Origin: Ancylobacter vacuolatus
GTDB lineage: Bacteria; Pseudomonadota; Alphaproteobacteria; Rhizobiales; Xanthobacteraceae
DNA: 64,000 bases
Assembly: GCF_030813595.1 (NCBI RefSeq)
Contig: NZ_JAUSUH010000013.1
Location: forward strand, 1 to 64,000
Direction: 5' to 3'
In this document: positions 38,053-47,477 of the stretch, in pieces
How the letters are laid out: the number at the start of each line of letters is the position of its first letter
How positions within the stretch are numbered: the first letter of the stretch is position 1
Program-made: the position numbers and the translations under genes
The notes under the pieces: generated by a model
What the model was told of the DNA's origin: nothing
The model's database searches: none
What the model saw: only the letters and a program-made list of their open reading frames with translations

Positions 38053-38754
38053 ATGCGGGTGCTGGTGACACGGCCACAGCCGGACGCGCAGGCCACCGCC
38101 GCGCGGCTTGATGCCGCCGGGCATGGCGCGCTGGTCGATCCCCTGCTCGCGGTGGAGGCGGTGGCGGCCGTCCTGCCGCCGGGGGCCTTCGACGCGGTGG
38201 CACTGACCAGCGTCAATGGTGCCCGCCTGCTGGGGGCCCGCCCGGAACTGCCGGCGCTGGCGGGGCTGCCGCTTTATGCCGTCGGCCGGCGCACGGCGGC
38301 GGCGGCGCCGGCGGCGTTCGGCACGGTTCATGTCGCCGGGGGCGACGGTGCGGCGCTGGCCGAACTGCTGCGCGCCAAGCTGCCCGCGGGCGCCCGGCTG
38401 CTTTATGTCGCGGGCGAGGAGCGGGCGGTCGATCTCGGCGCGGTGCTGGCGGGTGACGGCATTTCCACCGAACTTTTCGTGATCTACCGCACCGTCCCGG
38501 CGCAGGCGCTGGCGCCCGCGACGGTGGCGGCGGTGCGGGAGGGACGGATCGACGCGGCCTTCCACTTCTCGCCGCGTACCGCCGCCACCCTTGCCGACCG
38601 GGCGGAGGCGGCCGGTGTGGCGACGTATTTCCGCCATGTCGTGCATCTGTGCTTCTCTGCCAATGTGGCGAAGCCGCTGGCGGCGGCCGGTTGGCCGACC
38701 CGGATCGCCGCCGCGCCGACGGAAGAGGGCCTGTTCGATCTCCTGAACGGGTAG
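38053..38754 (+). CDS. hemD: Uroporphyrinogen-III synthase
   Basis: 233 residues of the low-similarity HemD family. MRVLVTRPQPDAQATAARL at the N-terminus, FDAVALTSVNGARLL, LPLYAVGRRTAAAAP, VAGEERAVDLGAVL and FHFSPRTAATLADR follow the family's two-lobe plan. It closes hydroxymethylbilane with D-ring inversion. Position directly after hemC supports the call. The ATG at 38053 is preferred to a TTG fifteen bases upstream. Confidence 0.9.
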   Translation: MRVLVTRPQPDAQATAARLDAAGHGALVDPLLAVEAVAAVLPPGAFDAVALTSVNGARLLGARPELPALAGLPLYAVGRRTAAAAPAAFGTVHVAGGDGAALAELLRAKLPAGARLLYVAGEERAVDLGAVLAGDGISTELFVIYRTVPAQALAPATVAAVREGRIDAAFHFSPRTAATLADRAEAAGVATYFRHVVHLCFSANVAKPLAAAGWPTRIAAAPTEEGLFDLLNG

Positions 38755-38848
38755 GCCATCGCAGTCTCCCGAGGTTGCGGCGCAGGGACAGGCGGTCTAT
38801 CCCGGAACAAGGGCCGGCCCGGCGCTTTATCAAGGTAGAGGTAAGGAC

Positions 38849-40300
38849 GTGGCGACAGACGATCCCAAAAAAGGTGCCGAGGACAAGGTCGAGGCCGGGG
38901 GCAAGCCCGCGCGCCGCCGGCCGCCGACGCTCGACCTTTCCGCTCGGGAAGTGACGCCCGTTTCCGACGAGGCGGCGACCAATGAGCCTGTGGTGCCTGC
39001 CGGGCCAAAGGCTTCCGCGCCGGACGATTCCACACCCGACACGTCCAAATCCTACACCTCCAAGGCAGGCGACGCCCTGCCGGACGCCTCCAAATCGGAC
39101 GCCTCCAAGCCGGATACATCCCCCGACATGCCCCCCGAGACGCTGAAGCCCGATGCTGCTGCCGCCACCGACGAGGTGCCGGTGCTCGACGCTACCGGCG
39201 AGACGGGGAGCGCGAAGGGCGAGACGGCCGACGTGCCGCCGCCCGTTCATCCCGTGCCCCCGCCGGCCGAGCCGAGTCCGAAGCGTCCGCTTGGCCTTGT
39301 CGGCACGCTTTTTGTCGCGCTGCTCTCCGGCCTGATCGGCGGCGCCTTCGCGCTGGGCGTGGTGTCGACCTTCTATGGCGCCGAGGAGAACGTCGACGCG
39401 ATCACCGAGCTTGAGGCGCGGGCACTGGATCTGCGCCAGCGGGTGGAGCTGCTGGAGGCCCGCGCTGGCGAGGCGCCGGCTGCCGGCCTCAATGCTCCCG
39501 CCGAGCTGGCGACCCGGCTCGATGCGCTGGAGAGCGGGCTGAACGCGCTCGGCTCCAAGGTCGACGCCTTGCCGGCGGTCCCGGCCACTGCGGCGGCGCC
39601 TGCCGCCTCGCCGGACGATGTCGCGGCGGTGAAGGGCCAGGTGGAGGCGCTGGAGCAGAAGGTGAGCGCGCTTCCCGCGCCGGCCCCGGCCGCTTCGCCC
39701 GAAGCTCTCAATGCCGCCACCGCCCGCCTCGACGCGCTGGAAGGCAAGCTCGCGGCTGCCACCGCCGCGCAGCGCGCCAGTGGGCAGGGCACGGCGCAGC
39801 TCGTGGTGCTGGGCACGCTGCGCGAGGCGATCCTCGCCGGCGGCCCCTTCGCCACCGAACTGAAGGCGGCGCAGGCGCTGCTGGCCGGGGACGCGGCGCC
39901 GCTGGCGGCGCTCGAGGCTTCCGCTGCCACCGGCTTCGCCTCCGGCCCAGCGCTGGCCGCGCAATTGCGCGCCGCCACCGCGCCCACCCCGGCGACGGAC
40001 GCGCCCGGCACGGCCGCGGATGAGGGAGTTGTCGCCACCCTGCTGAAGGGCGCGCAGAAGCTCGTCACCATCCGTCGTTCGGACGAGGCGGCGGCATCGC
40101 CCGACATCGCCCGGGCCGAGACCGCGCTGGCGCAGGGGGATTTCGAGGGCGCGCGGGCGGTTCTCGCCGCGCTTCCCGAGGCCGAGCGCACCGCCGTCCA
40201 GCCCGTGCTCGCCGCGCTGGACGCCCGGCAGGCGGCGCTCGCCACCCTCGCCGAGCTGCATCGGCGCGTGCTCGCCACTCTCGCGGGAGGAAGCCAGTGA
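38849..40300 (+). CDS. Mitofilin-like inner membrane protein (COG4223 type)
   Basis: 483 residues. An Ala/Pro/Ser-rich cytoplasmic N-terminus of about 145 residues leads to one membrane helix (residues 149-172, LGLVGTLFVALLSGLIGGAF). A long periplasmic region follows with predicted coiled coil (ARALDLRQRVELLEARA, LATRLDALESGLNALGSKVDAL). The C-terminal part resembles the mitofilin tail (ALAQGDFEGARAVLAALPEAER). Alphaproteobacterial mitofilin homologues sit exactly here, between hemD and hemY. Role in membrane shaping or in positioning haem enzymes is an inference. Starts at GTG 38849 and overlaps hemY by four bases. Confidence 0.85.
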   Translation: MATDDPKKGAEDKVEAGGKPARRRPPTLDLSAREVTPVSDEAATNEPVVPAGPKASAPDDSTPDTSKSYTSKAGDALPDASKSDASKPDTSPDMPPETLKPDAAAATDEVPVLDATGETGSAKGETADVPPPVHPVPPPAEPSPKRPLGLVGTLFVALLSGLIGGAFALGVVSTFYGAEENVDAITELEARALDLRQRVELLEARAGEAPAAGLNAPAELATRLDALESGLNALGSKVDALPAVPATAAAPAASPDDVAAVKGQVEALEQKVSALPAPAPAASPEALNAATARLDALEGKLAAATAAQRASGQGTAQLVVLGTLREAILAGGPFATELKAAQALLAGDAAPLAALEASAATGFASGPALAAQLRAATAPTPATDAPGTAADEGVVATLLKGAQKLVTIRRSDEAAASPDIARAETALAQGDFEGARAVLAALPEAERTAVQPVLAALDARQAALATLAELHRRVLATLAGGSQ

Positions 40301-41925
40301 TCCGGCTCGTCGTCTATCTCCTCGTCGTCGCCCTCTTGGCCTTCGGCATCGCCTGGCTGGCGGACCGGCCGGGCGCGGTGGTGATCGACTGGCAGGGCTG
40401 GCAGGTCGAGACCAGCATTCTGGTCGCGGCCAGCGCCCTGCTGGCTCTGCTGGCGGCGGTGATCCTGTTGTGGACGCTGCTGCGGCTGATCGTGCGCTCG
40501 CCCGACACCATCGCCCATTCCTGGCGCAACCGGCGCCGCAATCGCGGCTGGGCGGCGGTGACGCGCGGCCTTGTCGCGGTGGGCTCCGGCGACGCCGTGG
40601 GCGCCCGCCGGGCGGCCAATGACGCCCAGCGCTTGCTGGGCGAGGAACCGCTCAGCAAGCTGCTGGCGGCGCAGGCGGCGCAGCTTTCCGGCGATGCCGC
40701 CGGCGCCGAAGCGGTGTTCCGCTCGATGACCGAGGCCTCCGGCACGCGCCTGCTCGGCCTGCGCGGCCTGCATGTGGAAGCGCGCCGGCGCGGCGACCAG
40801 AGCGCCGCCCTGCAGGCGGCGGAGGAAGCGGCCCGGCACGAGCCCGGCCTCGCCTGGGCCGCCGACGCGGTGATCGAAGCGCGCTGCCTCAATGGCGATT
40901 TCGCCGGGGCGCTGGCGATGCTGGAGCGCGAGGCGGCGCATGGCGCGCTCGACCGGGCGACCCATCGGCGCCGGCGCGCCGTGCTGCTGGCGGCACAGGC
41001 GCAGGCGATCGAGCTTTCCGACCCCGCCAGCGCGCGGGATAAGGCGCAGGAAGCTGCGCGCCTCGCCCCCACGCTGGTGCCGGCGGCCGATATTGCCGGA
41101 CGCCTGCTCGGTGCGGCCGGCGATGTGCGCAAGGCGGCGAAGATCCTCGAAGCCGCCTATGCGGCGACCCCGCATCCCGACCTCGCCGACGCCTATCTGC
41201 ACCTGCGGCCGGGCGATGCCTCGCGCGAGCGGCTGAAGCGGGTGCGCACCCTTACCGCCTATCAGCCGGCCCACCCGGAAAGCGCCATGGCGCTGGCCCG
41301 CGCCGCGCTCGACGCGCAGGATTTCGACGTGGCCCGCACGGCGCTGGCGCCGCTGCTGGTGGCGCCGACCCAGCGCGCCTGCCTGCTGATGGCGGAGCTG
41401 GAAGCGGGCGAGCATGGCGATGTCGGCAAGGCCCGCGAATGGACCGCCCGCGCCGTGCGCGCCCAGCGCGACCCCGCCTGGGTGGCCGATGGCGTGGTGG
41501 CCGAGGCCTGGGGCCCGATCTCCCCGGTCAGCGGGCGGCTCGACGCCTATGAATGGAAGCTGCCGCCCGGCCTCGCCACGACGCCGATGCTGGAGAACGA
41601 GGCGGAGCGGGTGAAGCTGGCGATCGCCGCCGCCATCGAGAGCCGCCCGCCTGTCGCGGAGGGGCCAGTGGTCGATCTGTCGGCGTCTGGCGGCTCGGCG
41701 AGCCTTGCGCCGGCACATCTGGCGCCGGCCAATGCGACGCTGGCAAGCGTGACGCCGGAGGCCGGGGGCAAGGCGGAGCCGGAGAAGGTGGCGGCGAAGG
41801 CGTCGCCCCAGCTGGCCGCGCTGGCGACGCCTGTGGTGGCGATGCCGCATCTGCCGGATGATCCCGGCCCCGGCGCGCCTTTCGCCGACGAGCCCGGCGC
41901 GGTGCCGCGCGGGCCCTATATGTGA
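40297..41925 (+). CDS. hemY: HemY-like membrane protein with TPR repeats
   Basis: 542 residues from a GTG in a GTGA overlap. Two N-terminal membrane helices (MIRLVVYLLVVALLAFGIAW, then SILVAASALLALLAAVILLW) and the HemY N-terminal signature RNRGWAAVTRGLVAVGSGD are followed by TPR-type helical repeats through about residue 420. The last 110 residues are low-complexity. This is the proteobacterial HemY of haem operons, not the protoporphyrinogen oxidase also called HemY. Its exact biochemical role is not settled. Confidence 0.88.
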   Translation: MIRLVVYLLVVALLAFGIAWLADRPGAVVIDWQGWQVETSILVAASALLALLAAVILLWTLLRLIVRSPDTIAHSWRNRRRNRGWAAVTRGLVAVGSGDAVGARRAANDAQRLLGEEPLSKLLAAQAAQLSGDAAGAEAVFRSMTEASGTRLLGLRGLHVEARRRGDQSAALQAAEEAARHEPGLAWAADAVIEARCLNGDFAGALAMLEREAAHGALDRATHRRRRAVLLAAQAQAIELSDPASARDKAQEAARLAPTLVPAADIAGRLLGAAGDVRKAAKILEAAYAATPHPDLADAYLHLRPGDASRERLKRVRTLTAYQPAHPESAMALARAALDAQDFDVARTALAPLLVAPTQRACLLMAELEAGEHGDVGKAREWTARAVRAQRDPAWVADGVVAEAWGPISPVSGRLDAYEWKLPPGLATTPMLENEAERVKLAIAAAIESRPPVAEGPVVDLSASGGSASLAPAHLAPANATLASVTPEAGGKAEPEKVAAKASPQLAALATPVVAMPHLPDDPGPGAPFADEPGAVPRGPYM

Positions 41926-41937
41926 GGCCGCGCGCGG

Positions 41938-41985
41938 CCGCCGCCTTTGAGGGCGGGGCCGCGTGCTCGCCCTCAAAGGTGGCGG
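41938..41985 (+). terminator. Strong hairpin after hemY
   Basis: CCGCCGCCTTTGAGGGCG (41938-41955) pairs with CGCCCTCAAAGGTGGCGG (41968-41985) with a single mismatch. It begins 13 bases after the hemY stop. No T-run follows directly. Confidence 0.65.
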
Positions 41986-42019
41986 TCGGTCCGTCGAAAG
42001 CGCAAAGACCTGAAAAGCG

Positions 42020-42200
42020 CAAAAAAAAGCGCGCCAAGCGGCGCGCTATTTTCCCCGTAGAGGTGCCCGGTCAGAAACCGGCCGCTCGTCCAGCGGCCGG
42101 AGGGTACAGGTGCGGCCGGAGTACATCCGTCCTGACCGCCCCTCATCCGGCGAGGCACTGACGAGGTGCCAACGTGCCGGAAGCCCTGTTCTGACGGGGT
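42020..42200 (-). ncRNA. Candidate structured small RNA, about 180 nt
   Basis: No protein frame explains this stretch. On the minus strand it has a promoter (42206-42235), a run of paired segments, and a hairpin with eight U residues at the end. Stems seen (plus-strand positions): outer ACGGGG 42194-42199 with CCCCGT 42053-42058; CCGGC/GCCGG enclosing GGCAC/GTGCC within 42147-42180; CTGACCG 42132-42138 with CGGTCAG 42068-42074; CCGGCCGCT/AGCGGCCGG 42078-42100. Size and closed ends resemble 6S RNA, but I cannot assign a family. It sits between hemY and cobT. Confidence 0.6.
42028..42047. terminator. Bidirectional intrinsic terminator
   Basis: AGCGCGCC/GGCGCGCT stem with loop AAGC. On the minus strand it is followed by TTTTTTTT (plus-strand A-run 42020-42027), on the plus strand by ATTTT. 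It would end the candidate small RNA on the minus side and hemY transcripts on the plus side. Confidence 0.8.
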
Positions 42201-42205
42201 TGATG

Positions 42206-42235
42206 CCTATATGGGGCGGGCCACCGGACATTCAA
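42206..42235 (-). promoter_or_regulatory. Sigma-70-type promoter of the candidate small RNA
   Basis: On the minus strand TTGAAT (42230-42235) and TATAGG (42206-42211) are separated by 18 bases, a good housekeeping promoter. Transcription would start near 42200, at the outer edge of the first stem. Confidence 0.6.
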
Positions 42236-42262
42236 GGGGGCGTTGTCGGATCGGTGCACGCT

Positions 42263-42353
42263 GTCATCCCGGACGACCGCAGGGCGATCCGGGATCGTCT
42301 CCCGCACCTCGGGGCGCGATCCCGGCTCTCCGCTTCGCTGCGGCCGGGATGAC
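42263..42353. repeat. Extragenic palindromic repeat, family B, copy 2
   Basis: GTCATCCCGGACG at one end and GGCTCTCCGCTTCGCTGCGG-CCGGGATGAC at the other, as in 31131-31218. Its inner part GATCCGGGATCG...GCGATCCCGG adds a second stem. It lies just downstream of the cobT stop codon. Confidence 0.75.
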
Positions 42354-42395
42354 AGCGTGCGGAACGGTATGCAGGAAACCGCGCGCCCGTGCCGC

Positions 42396-44375
42396 TCACT
42401 TCACCCGGCGGGTGGACAGCGGGGCGGGGGAGGCGCGGCCGGTGGATTTGCCGGCCTTGGCCGCCGGCGCGAAGGCCGCGGCGCTGCGGCCCTTCTGTTC
42501 CTTGGCGCTGGCGCGCGCGCCCTGCTCGCCGAACAGTTCCGCCAGCTTGTCGGTCATGGCGCCGCCCAGTTCCTCGGCGTCGACAATGGTGACGGCGCGC
42601 TTGTAGTAGCGCGTCACGTCATGGCCGATGCCGATGGCGATGAGCTCGACCGGGGACTTGTCCTCGATCTGCTGGATCATCCAGCGCAGATGGCGCTCCA
42701 GATAATTGCCGGGATTGACCGACAGGGTGGAATCGTCGACCGGCGCGCCGTCGGAGATCATCATCAGGATCCGGCGCGATTCAGTGCGCGCCAGCAGGCG
42801 GTTATGCGCCCATTCCAGCGCCTCGCCGTCGATGTTCTCCTTCAGCAGCCCCTCGCGCATCATCAGGCCGAGATTGCGGCGGGCGCGGCGCCAGGGGGCG
42901 TCGGCGGATTTGTAGATGATGTGACGCAGGTCGTTCAGCCGCCCCGGCGCCCCCGGCTTGCCGGCCGAGAGCCACGCCTCGCGCGCCTGCCCGCCCTTCC
43001 ACGCCTTGGTGGTGAAGCCGAGAATCTCGACCTTCACGCCGCAGCGCTCCAGCGTGCGGGCCAGAATATCGGCGCAGGCGGCCGCGACCGTGATCGGGCG
43101 CCCGCGCATCGAGCCGGAATTGTCGAGCAGCAGCGTGACGACGGTGTCGCGGAAATCGGTGTCGCGCTCGCGCTTGAAGGAGAGCGGCTGCATCGGGTCG
43201 AGGATGATGCGGTGCAGGCGCGCCGGGTCGAGCATGCCCTCTTCGAGGTCGAATTCCCAGCCACGGTTCTGCTGCGCCATCAGCTTGCGCTGCAGCCGGT
43301 TGGCAAGGCGGGCGACGATGCCGGACAGATGCACCAGCTGCTTGTCGAGATGGGCGCGCAGCCGCGCCAGCTCATCGGCGTCGCACAGCTCGTCGGCGTT
43401 CACCGTCTCGTCGAAGCGCGGGGTGAAGGGGTGGTATTCGGGTGGGCGCGGCTCGGCCGGCACCGCGTTTTCCGGCTTCCACGGCTCGGAGGCATCGTCG
43501 GATTCGCCCAGCTCCGCATCGTCGGAAAGCTCGGAATTGGGCTGGTCCTGCTGTTCCTCGGATTCTTCCGGGTTCTGGTCAGAGGACAGGTCGGAATCGA
43601 CCTCGGTCTGGCCCTCGGCGTTGTCCTCTTCCTCGCTGTCGCTGCCCTTGCCGTTGTCGTCGTCGCGGCTGTCATCGGCCTCGGTGGAGGGGTCGTTGTT
43701 CTCGTCGAAGGGGGCGATGTCCTCGCCCATGCCGAGCGAGGAGAGCAGGTCGCGCATCGCCTCGGCAAAGCGGGCCTGATTGTCGGCGGCACCGGAAAGC
43801 TCGTCGAGCGCGCTGGCGCCGTGCTCCTCGATGAAGCCACGCCACAGATTGACCATCTCGCGCGCCGCGGCGGGCGGGGCCATGCCGGTCATGCGCTCGC
43901 GCAGGATGAGCGAGAGCGCATGCTCCAGCGGCGCGTCGGAGCGGTCGGCCAGATTGGCGTAATTGGCCTTCTGGTAGCGGTCCTCCAGCATGGCCGACAG
44001 GTTCAGCGCCACCCCGTCCATCCGCAGGGCGCCGAGCGATTCGCAGCGCGTCTGCTCGGCGGCTTCAAAAGCGGCGCGTGCCTCCTGGCCCATCGGCACC
44101 AGCCGCTGATGCACCTTGGGATCATGGCAGGCCATGCGCAGCGCCATGGAATCGGCATGGCCGCGCATGATGGCGGCGTCCTGCTTCGACATGCGCCGGG
44201 CGGGCTCGGGCAGGCGCGCGCGCCCGTCGGCAAAGCCGGGCTTTTCCGAGCCGAAGGTCACGTCGATCTCGCGATTGCCGGCAATGGCACGCAGGCAGCC
44301 GGTGACGGCGCGCTTCAGCGGCTCGGTCGGGGCTTCCTTGGGCGGGGTGCGGCTGGTGCGGTTCGACGTGGACAT
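42396..44375 (-). CDS. cobT: Aerobic cobaltochelatase subunit CobT
   Basis: 659 residues. CobT with CobS forms the AAA+ motor that lets CobN insert cobalt into hydrogenobyrinic acid diamide. The N-terminal half is helical. Residues about 223-298 are a strongly acidic linker ([22 protein letters not shown]). The C-terminal von Willebrand A domain carries the MIDAS motif DNSGSM at 418-423 and [14 protein letters not shown]. The last 40 residues are Ala/Lys-rich. It follows cobS by 79 bases on the same strand. cobN is not in this window. Confidence 0.97.
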   Translation of the reverse strand: MSTSNRTSRTPPKEAPTEPLKRAVTGCLRAIAGNREIDVTFGSEKPGFADGRARLPEPARRMSKQDAAIMRGHADSMALRMACHDPKVHQRLVPMGQEARAAFEAAEQTRCESLGALRMDGVALNLSAMLEDRYQKANYANLADRSDAPLEHALSLILRERMTGMAPPAAAREMVNLWRGFIEEHGASALDELSGAADNQARFAEAMRDLLSSLGMGEDIAPFDENNDPSTEADDSRDDDNGKGSDSEEEDNAEGQTEVDSDLSSDQNPEESEEQQDQPNSELSDDAELGESDDASEPWKPENAVPAEPRPPEYHPFTPRFDETVNADELCDADELARLRAHLDKQLVHLSGIVARLANRLQRKLMAQQNRGWEFDLEEGMLDPARLHRIILDPMQPLSFKRERDTDFRDTVVTLLLDNSGSMRGRPITVAAACADILARTLERCGVKVEILGFTTKAWKGGQAREAWLSAGKPGAPGRLNDLRHIIYKSADAPWRRARRNLGLMMREGLLKENIDGEALEWAHNRLLARTESRRILMMISDGAPVDDSTLSVNPGNYLERHLRWMIQQIEDKSPVELIAIGIGHDVTRYYKRAVTIVDAEELGGAMTDKLAELFGEQGARASAKEQKGRSAAAFAPAAKAGKSTGRASPAPLSTRRVK

Positions 44376-44454
44376 GGCAAGCCTTGGATATGGGCAGCCC
44401 TCTCTCGGAACAGAGAAGGCGGGACCGGCGGCCGGCCGGTCCCGAGGATGGCCG

Positions 44455-45441
44455 TCAGGACATGACGACGTTGATGGCCGACTCGGTCAGTTCCTTGCCG
44501 AAGCAGCGCTGGTAGAACTCGGCCACCAGCGGGCGCTCCAGCTCGTCGCACTTGTTGAGGAAGGTGACGCGGAACGAGAAGGCCAGCTCCTGGAAGATCT
44601 CGGCGTTCTCGGCCCAGGTGATGACGGTGCGCGGGCTCATCACGGTCGACAGGTCGCCATTGATGAAGGCCTGCCGGGTGAGATCGGCCAGGCGCACCAT
44701 GCGGGCGGCAACGTCGCGGCCTTCCGGGGTCTGCAGGTTCTTGGCCTTGGAGACGACGATGTCGACCTCCTTGTCATGGGCCAGATAGTTCAGCGTGGTG
44801 ACGATGGACCAGCGGTCCATCTGCGCCTGATTGATCTGCTGGGTGCCGTGATAGAGGCCGGTGGTGTCGCCGAGGCCGATCGTGTTGGCGGTCGAGAACA
44901 GGCGGAAGGCGGGGTGCGGGCGGATGACCCGGTTCTGGTCCAGCAGCGTCAGGCGACCGGCGGATTCGAGCACGCGCTGGATCACGAACATCACGTCCGG
45001 GCGGCCGGCATCATATTCGTCGAACACCAGGGCGACGTTGTTCTGGTAGGCCCAGGGCAGGATGCCGTCGCGGAATTCGGTGACCTGCAGGCCGTCGCGC
45101 ACCACGATGGCGTCCTTGCCGATCAGGTCGATGCGGCTGATGTGGCTGTCGAGGTTGATGCGCACGCAGGGCCAGTTGAGCCGGGCAGCGACCTGCTCGA
45201 TATGGCTCGACTTGCCGGTGCCGTGATAGCCCGTGACCATCACCCGGCGGTTATGGGCAAAGCCGGCGAGAATGGCGAGGGTGGTCGGCCGGTCGAACAG
45301 GTAGTCGGGATCGATTTCCGGCACATGGGCGTCCGGTTCGGCATAGGCCGGCACATCCAGATCGACATCGATGCCGAACACCTGACGAACAGAGACCTTC
45401 ATGTCCGGCAGCGCGGGCGCTTGCGTGAGCGGGGCGGTCAT
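44455..45441 (-). CDS. cobS: Aerobic cobaltochelatase subunit CobS
   Basis: 328 residues, a MoxR-type AAA+ ATPase. The CobS-specific N-terminus [16 protein letters not shown] is followed by Walker [10 protein letters not shown] (residues 71-79), Walker [11 protein letters not shown], and the [18 protein letters not shown] sensor block. It assembles with CobT to drive cobalt insertion by CobN in the oxygen-dependent cobalamin pathway. A GGAGGAAGA ribosome site abuts the ATG at 45441. Upstream by 53 bases is the J-domain gene, so all three may be one transcript. Confidence 0.97.
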   Translation of the reverse strand: MTAPLTQAPALPDMKVSVRQVFGIDVDLDVPAYAEPDAHVPEIDPDYLFDRPTTLAILAGFAHNRRVMVTGYHGTGKSSHIEQVAARLNWPCVRINLDSHISRIDLIGKDAIVVRDGLQVTEFRDGILPWAYQNNVALVFDEYDAGRPDVMFVIQRVLESAGRLTLLDQNRVIRPHPAFRLFSTANTIGLGDTTGLYHGTQQINQAQMDRWSIVTTLNYLAHDKEVDIVVSKAKNLQTPEGRDVAARMVRLADLTRQAFINGDLSTVMSPRTVITWAENAEIFQELAFSFRVTFLNKCDELERPLVAEFYQRCFGKELTESAINVVMS

Positions 45442-45494
45442 TCTTCCTCCGTTGCCGCGCGTGGTCGCGCGGGCTGGTCTGGCACACGTGCTTC

Positions 45495-46115
45495 CTAGCA
45501 GAAGCCCGCATTCTTGAGATGATTATAGGACTGGATCACGTCGCGCAGACGGTCCTCGGTTGAAATGTCGCCGCCATTGGCGTCGGGGTGGTACTTTTTC
45601 ACCAGCACCTTGAAACGGGCCTTGATCTCCTCGGGCGTGGCGGAAATCTCCACACCGAGGGATTCGAAGGCGCGGCGCTCGGCATTGCGGATCATCCGGC
45701 TTTCGCGCGGCGCCTCCGGCTCCGGCCGGGCGCGCCCGCCCACTTCGCCGAACATGCCGAACGGGTCGGCGATGTTTTCCGTCGCGTGGCGCTTGGCGTG
45801 CTCGGCGGCGCGGGCGGCGCCACCCTTCGAGCCCATCTTCCAGGTCGGGCGATGGCCGGTGGCCGCGTCCTTCTGGTAGGCCGCCACGGCGTCGTCCGCC
45901 ATGCCGTTGAAATAATTATACGACTGGTTGTAGGCGCGGGCATGCTCGAAGCAGAAGCGCCAGAACTGCCCCTCCATCTGCCGGCCCTTCGGCGCGCGAT
46001 GAGTCGCGGGGTTGCAGCAGCCCTCCCACTCGCAAGCGGGGCCTTCCGCCTTCAGGCGGCGATCGCGATCGGGCTTCACGCGGATGCGATCGAAGAGAGG
46101 GGAGTCGAGCTTCAT
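45495..46115 (-). CDS. J-domain protein with cysteine-rich N-terminus
   Basis: 206 residues. A C-terminal J domain ([33 protein letters not shown]) holds the HPD motif at residues 176-178, the DnaK-stimulating site. There is no Gly/Phe region or zinc finger of DnaJ. The N-terminal half has Cys28, Cys33, Cys34, Cys55 and nearby histidines ([25 protein letters not shown]), possibly a metal site. Such DnaJ-like proteins sit next to cobS in many Hyphomicrobiales. A partner role for CobS/CobT is suggested only by position. ATG at 46115 is the first start with the conserved [12 protein letters not shown]. Confidence 0.88.
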   Translation of the reverse strand: MKLDSPLFDRIRVKPDRDRRLKAEGPACEWEGCCNPATHRAPKGRQMEGQFWRFCFEHARAYNQSYNYFNGMADDAVAAYQKDAATGHRPTWKMGSKGGAARAAEHAKRHATENIADPFGMFGEVGGRARPEPEAPRESRMIRNAERRAFESLGVEISATPEEIKARFKVLVKKYHPDANGGDISTEDRLRDVIQSYNHLKNAGFC

Positions 46116-46234
46116 GGTCCGACGATTATGCTGTTGCTGGAGCAGGTATACAAGAAACCGCTGGTTCGTCACCGCCCTGAAGAGACATACGGGGCGCTGG
46201 GCCGATCAGATCGCGGTGGGCGGAATCGACAATT

Positions 46235-46256
46235 CCCTCACCGTACCCGGTGAGGG
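46235..46256. other. Hairpin in the J-protein/bolA intergenic region
   Basis: CCCTCACCG and CCGGTGAGGG pair around a short loop, 97 bases before the bolA start, in the gap between two divergent genes. Its role is unclear; it may be a small REP-like palindrome. Confidence 0.4.
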
Positions 46257-46352
46257 GGAAGGAGTGTCCCACCCGATTGCGGTTGCATCGGGTCGGGGGA
46301 AGGCGAGGGCGAAATGTTGACGCGGCTAGGGGGTGGGCGTACCGCATCGTTC

Positions 46353-46664
46353 ATGAGCACGCAAATCCCACGCCCGCCCACGCCCTCCGATGATGCCGTC
46401 GCGCAGGCACTGGCCCGCGTCCGGGCGGCGCTGGCCGAATTGTCGCCGAGCGTCCTGGAACTTGAGGATGAAAGTCATCGGCATGAAGGCCATGGCGGGC
46501 ATCGTCCTGGTCAGCTGACGCATCTTCGCGTGCGAATTGTCGCGCAGGCGTTCCTCGGCCAGAGCCGGCTGGCGCGCCATCGCCTGGTGAATGGCCTGCT
46601 GGCGGACGAGATTGCGCGCGGCCTGCACGCACTCGCCATCGAAGCCAAGGCGCCCGGCGAGTAG
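46353..46664 (+). CDS. bolA: BolA-family protein
   Basis: 103 residues. The BolA fold is visible in LSPSVLELEDESHRHEGHGG, LTHLRVRIVAQAFLGQSRLARHRLVNGLLADEI and LHALAIEAKAPGE. The helix-turn-helix-like RLARHRLV and the invariant histidine are kept. BolA proteins bind monothiol glutaredoxins through shared iron-sulfur clusters and act in iron handling and cell-shape stress responses. A His/Gly-rich loop (HRHEGHGGHRPG) holds extra metal-binding residues. It is divergent from the J-protein gene, an arrangement common in this order. Confidence 0.9.
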   Translation: MSTQIPRPPTPSDDAVAQALARVRAALAELSPSVLELEDESHRHEGHGGHRPGQLTHLRVRIVAQAFLGQSRLARHRLVNGLLADEIARGLHALAIEAKAPGE

Positions 46665-46955
46665 CCCCGGCGCGCGTCCTCCCGTCAGCGGCCTGCGCGA
46701 TATAGGAAGCGCGGGCGCTTTTATCCAGTAGCGCGAAAGGCCTGCCACCAAGGAAGCGGGCGTCGCAGGACACCCCGCGCTGTCGATCACGTCCGCGCGC
46801 TGGGCGGGAGTGACGCAGAGGCAGGGCGTTGTCTTTTCGCTCCTCCCTTCCATGTTCAAGGTGTGCTGCCGCGTTGAATGGCTCGCATTCCCTGCGCGTG
46901 CGATCCTTCTTCGCAAGGCAGCACAGCCTGATTATCTCAATGTGGGAGGTTGCTG

Positions 46956-47477
46956 ATGTCGTTGACGAACAAGGCCGAACGAAGCCTGATCAGCCACGAG
47001 GAATACGAGATTGTCCGCCTGACGCATCACCCCGATATCTATGATGTGGCCGGCGAGGATCTCCAGGCGACCCGCAAGCGTCTGCGCGACCTGCAGGAAA
47101 AGGAACGGACCCTGGCGCGGGAGAAGCGGCGCATCTCGCGCGGCAAGGCCGAGCCGCGCGGCGGCAGCTTTCCCGGCACCCAGGAGCGCCCGAGCCAGCG
47201 CAAACAGGTGTTCGCCGCTGCCGTCAAGCGGCTCAGTCGGGAGATCGACCGTCGGGCGCGGATCGCGGCGCGGGCGCCGCAGGCCGAGATTGCCGAGAGG
47301 GCCCTGGCGATGCGGCGCGAGAATTTCAACGCCTCGCACGCGGCCGCCGATACCGCCAATGAGGGCATGCAGGTCATCGCCAGTCGACGTCGGCGCACCA
47401 CGGTGCATCCCGGAAAGGTGGGCCGCGTCTCCCAGCGTACCAAGGCAGCCCAGGCCCGCCGCGACGCGAAAGGCTAG
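46956..47477 (+). CDS. Conserved basic coiled-coil protein of unknown function
   Basis: 173 residues, very rich in Arg, Lys and Ala, with a clear GGGAGGT ribosome site six bases before the ATG. An N-terminal helical region (SLISHEEYEIVRLTHHPDIYD) leads to a coiled-coil stretch (LQATRKRLRDLQEKERTLAREKR). A basic, probably disordered C-terminus follows (IASRRRRTTVHPGKVGRVSQRTKAA). No membrane segment or signal peptide. I do not recognise the family. The charge suggests nucleic-acid binding, but that is only inference. It stands alone, with 290 bases of featureless DNA upstream and a repeat downstream. Confidence 0.75.
   Translation: MSLTNKAERSLISHEEYEIVRLTHHPDIYDVAGEDLQATRKRLRDLQEKERTLAREKRRISRGKAEPRGGSFPGTQERPSQRKQVFAAAVKRLSREIDRRARIAARAPQAEIAERALAMRRENFNASHAAADTANEGMQVIASRRRRTTVHPGKVGRVSQRTKAAQARRDAKG

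Noticed and set aside
42050-42200. Cobalamin riboswitch for cobT
   Set aside because: It is downstream of cobT, not upstream, and the B12 box and GCCACTG core are missing.
42396-44465. A long plus-strand frame over cobT
   Set aside because: Mirror of the acidic linker and VWA domain of CobT; not a protein family.
46665-46955. A small gene between bolA and the basic protein
   Set aside because: No frame with a start signal and plausible composition was found; the stretch looks non-coding.
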